A stretch of DNA of 64,000 nt from assembly GCA_903845115.1 (NCBI GenBank), contig CAIMWE010000063.1, positions 1-64,000 of the forward strand, written 5' to 3'. Position numbers and translations under genes: made by a program. The stretch is from an uncultured Acidobacteriota bacterium (GTDB lineage: Bacteria > Acidobacteriota > Thermoanaerobaculia > UBA5066). Shown here in pieces: positions 1 through 9,746 of the stretch; positions within the stretch are counted from its first letter, which is position 1, and each line of letters opens with the position of its first letter. The notes under the pieces are model-generated. The model worked only from the letters and a program-made list of their open reading frames with translations, was not told where the DNA came from and searched no databases.

Positions 1-240
1 GGGGTCGTCATCCTGACCGACATGTTCGGGGGGACCCCTTCGAATCTCGCCCTGGCGTTCCTCGACCACGGCAAGGTCGAGATCGTCTCGGGGATGAACC
101 TTCCGATGGTCCTCAAGGCGCGGAGCCTGTCGCGCGAGGGACGGGACCCTCACACCATCGCCCACGCGCTGGTGGACCGGGGGCGCCGCTCGATCCTGGC
201 GGCCTCGGAGCTCATGGAGACGGACCGGAGGGTGACGTGA
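1..240 (+). CDS. PTS system mannose/fructose-type EIIA component (5' truncated by window)
   Basis: Frame open from the window edge: GVVILTDMFGGTPSNLALAF..., the conserved D-x-FGGTP(S/F)N motif of mannose-family EIIA; followed by HPr and EI. Confidence 0.85.
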   Translation, partial: GVVILTDMFGGTPSNLALAFLDHGKVEIVSGMNLPMVLKARSLSREGRDPHTIAHALVDRGRRSILAASELMETDRRVT

Positions 241-506
241 TCGAGAGGACCGTGAAGCTGAAGAACCGTCTCGGCCTCCACGCGCGCGCCGCCGCGAAGC
301 TGGTGCACCTCGCCGCCGGCTTCGAGTCGAAGGTGACCCTGGCCCGGGACGGCGACGAGGTCGACGGGAAGAGCATCCTGGGACTCCTCCTCCTCGCGGC
401 GAGCCAGGGCTCGGAGATCCTCGTGCGCGTCGACGGGACCGACGAGAAGGACGCGTTCGCCGCCCTCCAGAACCTGATCGACCGGCGGTTCGACGAGAAG
501 GAGTGA
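237..506 (+). CDS. ptsH: Phosphocarrier protein HPr
   Basis: NRLGLHARAAAKLV active-site His motif and KSILGLLLLAASQGSEI; overlaps the EIIA stop. Confidence 0.92.
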   Translation: MIERTVKLKNRLGLHARAAAKLVHLAAGFESKVTLARDGDEVDGKSILGLLLLAASQGSEILVRVDGTDEKDAFAALQNLIDRRFDEKE

Positions 507-595
507 GCCGCGCGGGGGGGGCCAGGCAGAGGCCGCGGGACCCTCGCCCCGCGCCCTGGAGAATGCCGCTCCGGGCGTCCGCATAGAATAGCGGT

Positions 596-2386
596 GTGAA
601 GCGTCCGCTCTCTCTCTCCGGTATCGCCGTCTCTCCCGGCGTGGCCATGGGCCGGGCGCTCCTCTGGCTGTCGCGGGACGACACGTTCTCCCGCCGGACG
701 CTCGAGCCAGACGAGATCGCGGGAGAGCTGGAGAAATTCCGGGAGGCCGCGGGGACCGCGGTCCAGGAGATCGAGAGGACGGCCGACGAGGTCGGCAACC
801 GGCTCGGCCCGGAGTACGCCGCGATCTTCCACGCGCACGCGCTCTTCCTGAAGGACCGGACCTTCCTCGGTCCGATCGAGCGCCGGATCTCGAACGACGC
901 CGTCAACGCGGAGTGGGCGGTGGCCTCGGTGACCGAGTCGCTGGCGGCGAGATTCAGGGACCTTCCGGACGAGAACCTCGTCCACCGGGCCGCCGACCTC
1001 GAGGATGTCTCGAAGACTCTCCGCCGCCACCTGGGCGACGGCGGCATCTCGCCGTCCAGGATCGAGACCATCGAGGGGGAGGGAATCGTCCTCATCGCAG
1101 ACGAGCTGACCCCGTCGGACGCCGTCCGGATCCCGCGGGAGAGGATCGTCGGCTTCGTCACGGAACGGGGAGGCCGCACCTCCCACGTCGCGATCCTGGC
1201 CAGGTCGTTCGGCATCCCGGCGGTCGTGGCGGTGCCTCGCCTGCTCGCCTCGATCGGCGAGGGCGACCGCGTGATCGTGGACGGCCTCGAAGGGGTCGTC
1301 TGGAGGGAGCCGACCGGCGACCTGGTCTCGCTGTTCGAGGACAGGAAGAGCCGGGACGCCGACCGGCAGCGCTCCCTGAGGGAACGGAGCCTCTCGGGAG
1401 CGGTGAAGACGCTCGACGGACAGGACATCGCGATCCGGGCGAACATCGAGCTCTCGAGCGAGATCCCGGACGTCCTCGAGTACGGCGCGGACGGCGTCGG
1501 CCTCTTCCGCTCCGAGTTCCTCTACCTGTCGTCGTCGGACGCCGAGTTCCCGGACGAGGCCACCCAGGCCGAGATCTACCGCGACGCCCTGGCGAGGCTC
1601 GCCCCGCACCCCGTCGTCATCCGGACGTGGGACCTCGGGGGGAAGAAGGGCTCCCGGCAGCTCCCGGGGTTCGAGGAGGGCAACCCGGTCCTCGGTCTCC
1701 GGGGAATCCGGCTCTGCTTCAAGCGGCCGGCGATGTTCCGGACGCAGATCCGCGCCCTCCTCCGGGCGGCGAAGGCGGGGGACCTTCGCATCCTCGTGCC
1801 GATGATCTCCGGGATCGAGGAGATGCGGCGCGTCAGGACCCTGATCGACGAGTGCCGCGACGAGCTGCGCGGGGAAGGCGTCGAGGTGCCCGAGCGGATC
1901 GTCCTCGGGACCATGATCGAGGTCCCCGCCGCGGCGATCATGGCGGACCTTCTCGCCGCCGAGGTCGATTTCCTTTCCCTGGGGACGAACGACCTCATCC
2001 AGTACACGCTGGCCGTCGACCGCGCGAACGAGACGGTGTCGGAGCTGTTCCGCCCTCACCATCCGGCCGTGCTGCGCCTGATCGCCCGCGTAGCCGAAGC
2101 GGCGCGGGCGGCGGAGAAGCCGGTCTCCGTCTGCGGCGAGATGGCCGGGGACCCGATCTTCTTCATGCTCTTGCTGGGGCTCGGGATCCGGGAGTTCTCG
2201 ATGGGACCCCGCTCGGTCCCGGCCCTCAAGGAGGTCGCGAGGACCGTCTCGACGGCCGACGCCCAGCGAGTCGCCCGGGCCGCGCTCACGCTGGCCACGG
2301 CCGACGAGGTCGCGGCTCTGCTCTCCCGCGAGGGGCACTCGCTCCTTTCCGGCGAGCTGACGGTCCGGCCAAGGGAGGTGACGTAG
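596..2386 (+). CDS. ptsI: PTS phosphoenolpyruvate-protein phosphotransferase (EI)
   Basis: GGRTSHVAILARSFGIPAVV phospho-His region and C-terminal TIM barrel (DFLSLGTNDLIQYTLAVDR, VCGEMAGDP). Confidence 0.95.
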   Translation: MKRPLSLSGIAVSPGVAMGRALLWLSRDDTFSRRTLEPDEIAGELEKFREAAGTAVQEIERTADEVGNRLGPEYAAIFHAHALFLKDRTFLGPIERRISNDAVNAEWAVASVTESLAARFRDLPDENLVHRAADLEDVSKTLRRHLGDGGISPSRIETIEGEGIVLIADELTPSDAVRIPRERIVGFVTERGGRTSHVAILARSFGIPAVVAVPRLLASIGEGDRVIVDGLEGVVWREPTGDLVSLFEDRKSRDADRQRSLRERSLSGAVKTLDGQDIAIRANIELSSEIPDVLEYGADGVGLFRSEFLYLSSSDAEFPDEATQAEIYRDALARLAPHPVVIRTWDLGGKKGSRQLPGFEEGNPVLGLRGIRLCFKRPAMFRTQIRALLRAAKAGDLRILVPMISGIEEMRRVRTLIDECRDELRGEGVEVPERIVLGTMIEVPAAAIMADLLAAEVDFLSLGTNDLIQYTLAVDRANETVSELFRPHHPAVLRLIARVAEAARAAEKPVSVCGEMAGDPIFFMLLLGLGIREFSMGPRSVPALKEVARTVSTADAQRVARAALTLATADEVAALLSREGHSLLSGELTVRPREVT

Positions 2387-2769
2387 TGACGAACGTTCCA
2401 GGAATCGGCAGGGCGAGGGTCGTCTCCAAGCCATGGGGCGAGGAGCGGGTCTTCGCGGAGAATTCCAGGTATGCGGGGAAGGTGATCCTGATCAAGGCGG
2501 GAGAGAGCCTCTCGTATCAGTATCACGAGAGGAAGGAAGAGACCGTCTTCGTCCTGGAAGGGACGCTCGGGCTCGAGACCGAGGTCGGCGGCACTCGCTG
2601 CCTGCTCGAGCTGAGGGCCGGCGAGCTCTTCCACATCGTGCCGGGGACCCGCCACCGGATGTTCGCTCCCTCGGGGGACTGCACGGTCGCCGAAGTCTCC
2701 ACTCCGGAGCTCGACGACGTCATCCGCCTGGAGGACCGGTACGGCCGGAAAGGGACGAGCGCGCCATGA
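2386..2769 (+). CDS. Cupin-domain protein (mannose-6-phosphate isomerase-like)
   Basis: GTG start overlapping the ptsI stop; KPWGEERVFAENSRYAGKVILIKAGESLSYQYHERKEETVFVLEG, FHIVPGTRHRM cupin motifs. Confidence 0.8.
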   Translation: MTNVPGIGRARVVSKPWGEERVFAENSRYAGKVILIKAGESLSYQYHERKEETVFVLEGTLGLETEVGGTRCLLELRAGELFHIVPGTRHRMFAPSGDCTVAEVSTPELDDVIRLEDRYGRKGTSAP

Positions 2770-3485
2770 ATCCGGCCGGTCGCAGGAGGCGGCGCCGCTC
2801 CCGGATCGGGAGGGCCGTGCTGCTGACCGTCGCCCTCGGGACGCCGTTGCCCCTCTTGAGCGCCAGCTCCCCGGAAGAGAGTCCGGCTCCTTCCAGACCC
2901 CTGGCCCCTTACTCGGCGAAGGCGCCGGCCGAGCCTCCCGGCCCGGCGGACGGCAACTCCCTCGGGGAGATCGTCCGCCGATCGAAGGAGGAGCGGACCG
3001 CCTCGGAGGCGAAGAAGCAGCGGTCGCTGGGGACCATCACGAACGAGACCCTGAAGAAGGACGGGACGAAGTCCCCGGGAGACGCCTCCGCCGGAAAGAA
3101 GGGGAGCGGAACGCTCAACGTCCTCCCGAAAGGGTCGATGCCGGCTCCGCCCGCGGGGTCCGCCGGCCAGCAGGTCCTCCGCGACGGGAAGGGCCGGTCG
3201 GAAGAGGAGTGGCGGGGGATCGCGGCGGCGAACCGGGCCCAGATCGAGAAGGCGGACGGGGAGGTCAAGCGCCTGGACCTGGAGACCAAGCGCCTCGAGA
3301 ACGACTTCTACGCGTGGAGCGACGGGAACTACCGCGAACGCGTGATCCGGCCGAACTGGGACCAGGCGCGGGAGAGCCTGACGAAAGCCCGGGCCGATCT
3401 GGATTCCGCCCGGGCCCGCCGGGCCGATCTCGAGGAGGAGGCCCGGAAAGCCGGGACCCCTCCCGGCTGGCTGCGCGAGCCGTAG
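2766..3485 (+). CDS. Hypothetical secreted/coiled-coil protein
   Basis: ATG overlapping the upstream stop; Arg-rich N-terminus plus hydrophobic stretch, charged helical C-terminus (VKRLDLETKRLENDFYAWSDGNYRERVI). Confidence 0.65.
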   Translation: MNPAGRRRRRRSRIGRAVLLTVALGTPLPLLSASSPEESPAPSRPLAPYSAKAPAEPPGPADGNSLGEIVRRSKEERTASEAKKQRSLGTITNETLKKDGTKSPGDASAGKKGSGTLNVLPKGSMPAPPAGSAGQQVLRDGKGRSEEEWRGIAAANRAQIEKADGEVKRLDLETKRLENDFYAWSDGNYRERVIRPNWDQARESLTKARADLDSARARRADLEEEARKAGTPPGWLREP

Positions 3486-3515
3486 GGGCCCGGTCCTTCT
3501 CTTTCCTTCAGGACG

Positions 3516-4850
3516 ATGATCAACGTGCGTAAGGGCCGGGCTGTCTTCGTGGAGACCTGGGGCTGTCAGATGAACGACCTGGACGGGAGGCGCCTGGTCG
3601 GCCTCCTGTTGCGAGAAGGTTTCAGCGAGGCTCCCAGCGCCGAGGAGGCCGACGTGGTCCTCCTCAACACCTGCTCCGTCCGGGACAAGGCCGAACAGAA
3701 GGTCTACGACCGGCTGGGCCGCCTGGCGCTCGTGAAAAAGAAGCGGCCGGGAATGGTGATCGGGGTGTGCGGCTGCGTCGCCCAGCAGGAGGGAGAGCAG
3801 CTCCTCGAGCGGGTTTCCTGCGTCGACTTCGTCCTGGGGACCGGCCGGATCGAATCCCTGCCGGCGGTCCTCCGGCGGGTGGACGAGGAAGGGGACCGTC
3901 CCGTCGAGGTCGGGTTCGACCTCGACCAGGTGGCCTACACGCCCGGATCCATCGCGCACGCCCTGCCGTACCGGGCGGCGATCACCGTCATCGAGGGATG
4001 CAACAAGAACTGCACGTTCTGCGTCGTCCCGACCACCCGGGGGCGGGAGCGAAGCCGGAACATGGACGACGTCGTCGCCGAGGCGGCCAGGCTCGTGGGG
4101 GACGGAGTCGTCGAGCTCGAGCTCCTCGGTCAGACCGTCAACGCGTACCGGGACCCCGGGACGGGGAAGGGCCTCGCGGATCTCCTCGGCGAGATCGGCG
4201 GACTTCCGGGCCTCCGGCGCCTGAGGTTCGTGACCTCCCACCCGCGGAACTTCGACGACCGGTTGATCCAGGCCATGGCGGACACGCCGACCGCCTGCCG
4301 GTATCTCCACCTCCCCGTGCAGTCGGGCTCCGATCGCCTCCTCGGACGGATGAAGAGGCAGTACACCCGTCAGGAGTACGTGAGCCTGGTGACGCGTCTT
4401 CGCCGGGCGATGCCGGACCTGGCGCTCTCCACCGACGTCATCGTCGGCTTTCCGGGAGAAGGGGAGGGCGACTTCGAGGAGACGCTCTCTCTGCTGGAGG
4501 AAGTCCGGTTCACCGCCGTCTATTCCTTCACCTACTCGCCCCGGCCGCATACGGCGGCGGCCAGGTGGGAAAGCGACGTGCCTCCCCGGGTCGCATCGGA
4601 ACGGCTGGCCAGGTTGATGGACCTGCAGCGAGATATTCAGCGTGCGATTAATACAGAGCTCGTGGGGCGAACGCTGGAGGTTCTGGTGGAAGGAACGGAC
4701 AGGAGGGGGAGCCGTCTCGCGGGGAGATCGGCCTGCAACCGAGTCGTCAACTTCGATGGTGATGGCGTCCAGGTCGGTCAATTCGCCAAAGTCATTATCG
4801 AAAAGGGACTTCCGAACTCTCTTGCCGGCCGTCTGCTCGGACCGGCTTGA
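3516..4850 (+). CDS. miaB: tRNA-2-methylthio-N6-dimethylallyladenosine synthase MiaB
   Basis: ETWGCQMNDLD N-terminus, radical-SAM motif EGCNKNCTFCVVPTTRGRERSR, C-terminal TRAM domain. Confidence 0.93.
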   Translation: MINVRKGRAVFVETWGCQMNDLDGRRLVGLLLREGFSEAPSAEEADVVLLNTCSVRDKAEQKVYDRLGRLALVKKKRPGMVIGVCGCVAQQEGEQLLERVSCVDFVLGTGRIESLPAVLRRVDEEGDRPVEVGFDLDQVAYTPGSIAHALPYRAAITVIEGCNKNCTFCVVPTTRGRERSRNMDDVVAEAARLVGDGVVELELLGQTVNAYRDPGTGKGLADLLGEIGGLPGLRRLRFVTSHPRNFDDRLIQAMADTPTACRYLHLPVQSGSDRLLGRMKRQYTRQEYVSLVTRLRRAMPDLALSTDVIVGFPGEGEGDFEETLSLLEEVRFTAVYSFTYSPRPHTAAARWESDVPPRVASERLARLMDLQRDIQRAINTELVGRTLEVLVEGTDRRGSRLAGRSACNRVVNFDGDGVQVGQFAKVIIEKGLPNSLAGRLLGPA

Positions 4851-4908
4851 TAATTCGAGGGGGGCTCTCTAGATTGTCCAACGGGGAAGCTGGAAAAGGG
4901 AGGTCTTC

Positions 4909-5394
4909 TTGAGCATTCGAATGGACGTCAAGGCGTTGATCCTCGATCCGATCGCGAACATGCCCGTCGTGATCCTTCGGGACGAGGACGGCAGTCACTT
5001 CCTCCCGATCTGGGTCGGCGTCTTCGAAGCCAACGCGATCGCTCTCCAGATGGAAGGGATCGCGACTCCACGACCCATGACCCACGACCTTCTCCGGAAC
5101 CTCCTCGCGAAGATCAAAGCCGATGTCGTGAAGGTCGTCATCAACAAGCTTCTCGAGAACACCTTCTATGCGGAGATCCACCTCGAAGTCGATGGCAAGG
5201 CGATGACGCTCGACAGCAGGCCGTCCGACGCGATCGCCCTGGCCCTTCGCTCTTCGGCCCCCGTCTTCGTCGAGGAGGCAGTCCTCGAGAAGAGCCGGGC
5301 GAGCGACGACCCTTCGGAGACCCAGAGCTCGGAACGTCTGAAGAAGTGGCTGGAGGAAGTCGACCCGGAATCGCTCGGAAAGTACCAGATGTAG
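4909..5394 (+). CDS. Bifunctional nuclease family protein (DUF151)
   Basis: TTG start; LPIWVGVFEANAIALQMEG...RPMTHDLL...SRPSDAIALALR typical of DUF151. Confidence 0.85.
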   Translation: MSIRMDVKALILDPIANMPVVILRDEDGSHFLPIWVGVFEANAIALQMEGIATPRPMTHDLLRNLLAKIKADVVKVVINKLLENTFYAEIHLEVDGKAMTLDSRPSDAIALALRSSAPVFVEEAVLEKSRASDDPSETQSSERLKKWLEEVDPESLGKYQM

Positions 5395-5458
5395 CTCGCT
5401 GCGGTGAGGGTTCGCCTTGAACAGGAGTGCGACTCCTCGTATCATTCCGGGCCTCCCC

Positions 5459-6214
5459 ATGATCATCACAATCGCGAACCAAAAAGGCGGAGTCGGAAAG
5501 ACGACGACCGCCATCAACGTCTCGGCCGCCCTCGCCCAGAAGAACCTCAGGACCCTCCTGGTGGACCTGGATCCGCAGGGGAACTCGACGATGTCGTTCC
5601 TGGACAGGAGGTCCATCGAAGGCTCGATGTACGACTGTCTGACCGACTCCTCGGTGGCGCTGAGATCGATCGTCCGGGAGACCTCTCTCCCGAACCTGAA
5701 AGTAGCTCCTGCGAAGATCTCCCTGGCGAAGCTCGAGGCGAAGCTGCTCGGGGAGATCGACGGGCACTACCGACTGAAGGACAGGCTCCAGGAGGAGCTG
5801 GGGCAGTACGACGCCATCATCATCGACACCCCTCCGACCCTCGGGATGATCACGGTGAACGCCCTGGTCGCGTCGACCCATATCCTGATCCCGATCCAGT
5901 CCTCCTTCTTCGCGCTCGAAGGGACCGATGACCTGCTGGAGACGATCGAGAAGATCAAGAGCCGGCCTAACCCGAACCTCCAGATCCTGGGCGTCGTGAT
6001 CACGCTCCACGACAAGCGGACGATCCTTGCGAAGGACATCCAGAGACAGATCGACGAGGTCTTCGGGGTCAAGCTCTTCAAGACGACCATCTCGAAGTCT
6101 ATCCGTCTCGAGGAGTCCCCCGCCTATCACGAGACGATCTTCACCTTCGCCCCTCGTTCGAGCGGCGCCATGGAGTACTACAGCCTCACAGAGGAGATCC
6201 TTTCCCGTGTCTAA
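5459..6214 (+). CDS. parA: ParA/Soj chromosome-partitioning ATPase
   Basis: MIITIANQKGGVGKTTTAINVSAAL deviant Walker A, LVDLDPQGNSTM. ORF opens at 5417; ATG at 5459 fits the family. Confidence 0.93.
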   Translation: MIITIANQKGGVGKTTTAINVSAALAQKNLRTLLVDLDPQGNSTMSFLDRRSIEGSMYDCLTDSSVALRSIVRETSLPNLKVAPAKISLAKLEAKLLGEIDGHYRLKDRLQEELGQYDAIIIDTPPTLGMITVNALVASTHILIPIQSSFFALEGTDDLLETIEKIKSRPNPNLQILGVVITLHDKRTILAKDIQRQIDEVFGVKLFKTTISKSIRLEESPAYHETIFTFAPRSSGAMEYYSLTEEILSRV

Positions 6215-7115
6215 GCGCCGTGGACTTCCTGAACGAGCGCAGATGCGCCACGACTCCCACTTCGTAGATCAGCTCTCCCGCGCCGACGAACTCCCCATCG
6301 GGAGACGCATCGCGATCCACATGATCGAGGCCAACCCGGATCAGCCACGGAGCAACCTCGGCGACCTCACCGACCTGAAGGCCTCGATCGCGCAGCGAGG
6401 GGTCCTGGAACCGATCCTGGTCCGGAGGCGCGACGACGGCAGGTTCACGATCATCTCCGGCGAGCGCCGTTTCCGCGCCTCGATGGAGGCCGGCCTGACC
6501 GAGATTCCGTGCATCGAGATGGAGGCCGAAGGGGCGGATCTTCTCGAGATCGCCCTGATCGAGAATCTCCAGAGGAAGGATCTGACCCCTTTCGAGGAGG
6601 CGGACGGCTATGCCGCTCTCCAGTCCCGCTATTCGTACACGCACGAGCAGATCGCGAAGTCGGTGGGGAAGTCGCGCGTCACGGTGACCGAGACCCTTCG
6701 CCTCTCGGAGCTTCCGTCGCCGGTCAAGGACGAATGTCGGCGCGCCGACATCGAGTCGAAGTCCTTCCTTCTGGAGCTGTCGCGGCTGGCCTCCCAGGCG
6801 GAGATGCTGGAGGCGGTCGAATCCTACGCTCGGGGCGACGGCACTTCGCGGGACGATCTCAGGGCGAGACGGAGGGACGGGTCCGACGCACCGCCCACCG
6901 GTTCCGACGCGAAGTTCCCGAAGAGCTACGAACTTCGGTTCCAGCCTCAGGGGATGGCCTACAGCCTGAGCGTCGTGCTCCGAGGGTCTCTCGACTCGAA
7001 GGAGGAGATCCTCCGGGCGGTGCGGGATCTCGCCAGGCGAATCGAGAGTGGCGAGATCGACCTCGAGAACCACGGCCGGTTCGCGAAGTCAGTCCCTCCG
7101 GCTCCCGGCGCCTGA
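6207..7115 (+). CDS. parB: ParB/Spo0J partition protein
   Basis: GTG start overlapping parA; ISGERRFRASMEAGL CTPase motif, ALIENLQRKDLTPFEEA, HTH KSVGKSRVTVTETLRL. Confidence 0.92.
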   Translation: MSKRRGLPERAQMRHDSHFVDQLSRADELPIGRRIAIHMIEANPDQPRSNLGDLTDLKASIAQRGVLEPILVRRRDDGRFTIISGERRFRASMEAGLTEIPCIEMEAEGADLLEIALIENLQRKDLTPFEEADGYAALQSRYSYTHEQIAKSVGKSRVTVTETLRLSELPSPVKDECRRADIESKSFLLELSRLASQAEMLEAVESYARGDGTSRDDLRARRRDGSDAPPTGSDAKFPKSYELRFQPQGMAYSLSVVLRGSLDSKEEILRAVRDLARRIESGEIDLENHGRFAKSVPPAPGA

Positions 7116-7293
7116 CCCTGATTCTCCTTCGTTTCCTCGGGGCGGAAGCGTTCCTGGACGTTCGAGGGAGACAGGGCGTATCACCCTGATCCTCATCCCG
7201 TCGGGCGGCCTCCGCCGACGACGGGAAGGTGGCGGCTCCGGCTCGGCGATCTGAAGGTCCCGGAGCTCTCGCCTGATGAATCCTGGCGGCGGT

Positions 7294-7360
7294 ACCTGGA
7301 AATTTAACATAATAAATCTTATCGGACCCTACCGTACGGCCCGACTCCCTACAATCAGCG
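7294..7360 (+). promoter_or_regulatory. AT-rich promoter-like region upstream of lptFG
   Basis: aaatttaacataataaatcttatcgg is a local AT island in very GC-rich DNA; a TACAAT hexamer lies at 7350-7355 about 50 nt before the TTG start. Confidence 0.35.
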
Positions 7361-7403
7361 CTCTGAAAAACACTGATTCCAGAGACGTTCCGGAGGCCAT
7401 CGG

Positions 7404-9692
7404 TTGACGCGAATCGATCGGTATCTCATCCGGGAGATCCTGCTTCCCACGGGGGTCGCTCTTCTCTCCTACACGGGGTTCATGCTGATCCGCGGACTGG
7501 TCCAGTTCTCGGACCTCGTCCTCCAGAGCACGGCGCCCCTCCGCGAGACCGCGGCCCTCCTGGCGCTCTCGCTGCCGCACATCGTGGTCCTGACGATCCC
7601 GATCTCGTTCCTCCTGGGACTGCTGATCGGCGTCGGCCGCCTGAGCGCGGACTCGGAGCTGACGGCCCTCCGGGCCTCCGGAATCGACCTGCTGAGACTC
7701 TACCGGCCGATCGTCTGGCTCTCCTTGGCGTTCACGGCCGTCACGCTCCTGATCATGATGGCGGTCGTCCCCCGGACGAACCAGATCCTGTACGACAAGA
7801 AGCTACAGATCTCGACCCTCGTCATCGCCCAGCGAATCCAGCCCGGCGTCTTCAGCTCTGACGTCCGCGGATATCGGATCTACGCCGAACGCGCCTCGGC
7901 CGATCACCGGACCCTCGAGAGCGTCATCGTCTCCGACCGGTCGGACCCTTCGGGGGGTGAACGCCTCACCCTGGCCCGTCGCGGCCACCTCGAGCTCGAG
8001 GAAGACGAGGGGCGCCTCTGGCTCAGGCTGGAGGATGCCGTCACCCAGCGCGTGAAGGACTGGGGAGAGAGCGACGACCGGGCCTCCTACCGGGAGCAGC
8101 GGACTCTCCTCGACGACACGAACCCGAAGGAGCGGACTCTTCGCCTCTCCTTCGACAAGCAGCTCCGGGAGCAGACCATCGGCGAGCTCCTGGCGAGGGC
8201 CCGGAGGGTGCGGACCCCCGTCGAGAGCCGCCTCACCTGGGTCGAGATCCACAAGAAGTTCGCCCTTCCCGCGGCCTGTCTGGTCTTCGGGCTCATCGGC
8301 CTGCCGCTCGGCATCGTCACCCGCCGCGGGGGGCGGGCGGCCGGTTTTGCCGTCTCGGTGGCGATCGTCCTCCTCTACTACGTCCTCCTGGCTGCCGGAG
8401 AGGGAAAGGCGATCGATGGGTCGGTCTCCCCTGCCGTGGCGATGTGGTTTCCGAACGTCCTCCTTCTCGTCCTCGGCCTCTGGTCGCTCTCCCGGGCGAG
8501 ACGGGACCGGTCCCTGCTGACGCTCCCGGCCTTCGCTCTCCGGACCCCTCCGGTCGAGCCCGAGGAGACGCGCCGGGGACGGCGCTTCGCGGGACGCGCC
8601 TTCTCGTCGGCCACCTTCCTCCTCGACCGGTACGTCGCCCGCCGGTTCCTCGGGGTCTTCTCCCTGGTCCTCGCCTCCATCGTCACCCTCTACCTCGTCA
8701 TCGAGTTCATGGAGATCTCCGACGACATCGCCAAGACCCACCCTTCCGCCGGACTCCTCGTGCGGTGGGCCGAGGCCCTCGTCGCCCCGATCCTCTACGA
8801 CGTGACCCCGTACGCGTTTCTCGTCGGGGCGCTCGTCGCCACGGCCGGCATGGTCCGCTCATCCGAGACGACGGCGATCCTCTCCCACGGGATCTCGCTG
8901 CACCGCGCCGTCGCCTCTCTCTTCGCCCTCGCGCTGGCGGTCGGCGCCTTCCTCTTCGTCTTCTCGGACCGGGTCGTCCCGACGGCGGCGGCCGAATCCG
9001 AGAGGCTCCGGGCGCAGATCCTCGGGCACTCGCTCGATGCCCGGTCGACCGCCGGGCAGGCCTGGTTCCGCGGCGAAGGCGGCCGTTTCTTCAGCGTGGA
9101 GGCCGCCGACGGACTCCAGCTGGCCGGCCTCACCGTTCTCCGGATCGAACCGGGCACCTTCCGTCTCCTGGAGCGGACCGACGCCCGGACGGCGGTCCTG
9201 GTCCCCGGCAAGGGCTTCCTCGTCGAGAAGGGCTGGGTCCGGCACTACGGTCCGGGAGACGAGGCGATCGGGGGACGTGCCGAACGCGCCCACTTCGTGG
9301 AGGCTCCGGAAGCTTCCCGGATCCTCCAGGCCGGGAGGGCAGACCCTCGCCTGATGACGACCGCCGAGCTCTGGAGATACATCCGCGCGCGGCGGAACGC
9401 GGGGGCCGACGTCTCGGCCCTCTCGACGAGTCTCTACCAGAAGTCCGCGTCCTCGATCTCGGCGCTCATCCTCACGCTCGTCGGACTCCCCTTCGCTTTC
9501 CGGTACGGAAAACGAGGGGCGGTCGCCGGCGTCGGCGTCGCCATCCTGATCGCCCTCGCGTACCTCTTCACCTCCTCGATCCTGACGAAGCTGGGGGTGA
9601 CCGGCTCCCTCCCGCCCCTCCTCGCGGCCTGGAGCGCGAACGTGCTGTTCGGCCTGGGGGCCGCGTGGGGTCTCCTCGGCGTCCGGACGTGA
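7404..9692 (+). CDS. Fused LptF-LptG (YjgP/YjgQ) LPS export permease, 762 aa
   Basis: Two complete permease units in one ORF: MTRIDRYLIREILLPTGVALL... and, after a linker, FLLDRYVARRFLGVFSLVLASIVTLYLVIEFME... Confidence 0.88.
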   Translation: MTRIDRYLIREILLPTGVALLSYTGFMLIRGLVQFSDLVLQSTAPLRETAALLALSLPHIVVLTIPISFLLGLLIGVGRLSADSELTALRASGIDLLRLYRPIVWLSLAFTAVTLLIMMAVVPRTNQILYDKKLQISTLVIAQRIQPGVFSSDVRGYRIYAERASADHRTLESVIVSDRSDPSGGERLTLARRGHLELEEDEGRLWLRLEDAVTQRVKDWGESDDRASYREQRTLLDDTNPKERTLRLSFDKQLREQTIGELLARARRVRTPVESRLTWVEIHKKFALPAACLVFGLIGLPLGIVTRRGGRAAGFAVSVAIVLLYYVLLAAGEGKAIDGSVSPAVAMWFPNVLLLVLGLWSLSRARRDRSLLTLPAFALRTPPVEPEETRRGRRFAGRAFSSATFLLDRYVARRFLGVFSLVLASIVTLYLVIEFMEISDDIAKTHPSAGLLVRWAEALVAPILYDVTPYAFLVGALVATAGMVRSSETTAILSHGISLHRAVASLFALALAVGAFLFVFSDRVVPTAAAESERLRAQILGHSLDARSTAGQAWFRGEGGRFFSVEAADGLQLAGLTVLRIEPGTFRLLERTDARTAVLVPGKGFLVEKGWVRHYGPGDEAIGGRAERAHFVEAPEASRILQAGRADPRLMTTAELWRYIRARRNAGADVSALSTSLYQKSASSISALILTLVGLPFAFRYGKRGAVAGVGVAILIALAYLFTSSILTKLGVTGSLPPLLAAWSANVLFGLGAAWGLLGVRT

Positions 9693-9694
9693 AA

Positions 9695-9720
9695 AGGGAG
9701 GCCGCGGCTGCGGCCTCCCT
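9695..9720 (-). terminator. Intrinsic terminator-like hairpin between convergent lptFG and metK
   Basis: Perfect 11-bp arms AGGGAGGCCGC/GCGGCCTCCCT with a 4-nt loop; a TTTT tract follows on the minus strand, so it most likely terminates metK. Confidence 0.7.
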
Positions 9721-9746
9721 ACGTTCCACGAGGTGAATCCGTCGTC

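Noticed and set aside
212-2434. 740-aa minus-strand ORF opposite ptsH-ptsI
   Set aside because: Arg/Pro/Glu-rich low-complexity translation antisense to well-supported PTS genes; typical GC-rich shadow ORF.
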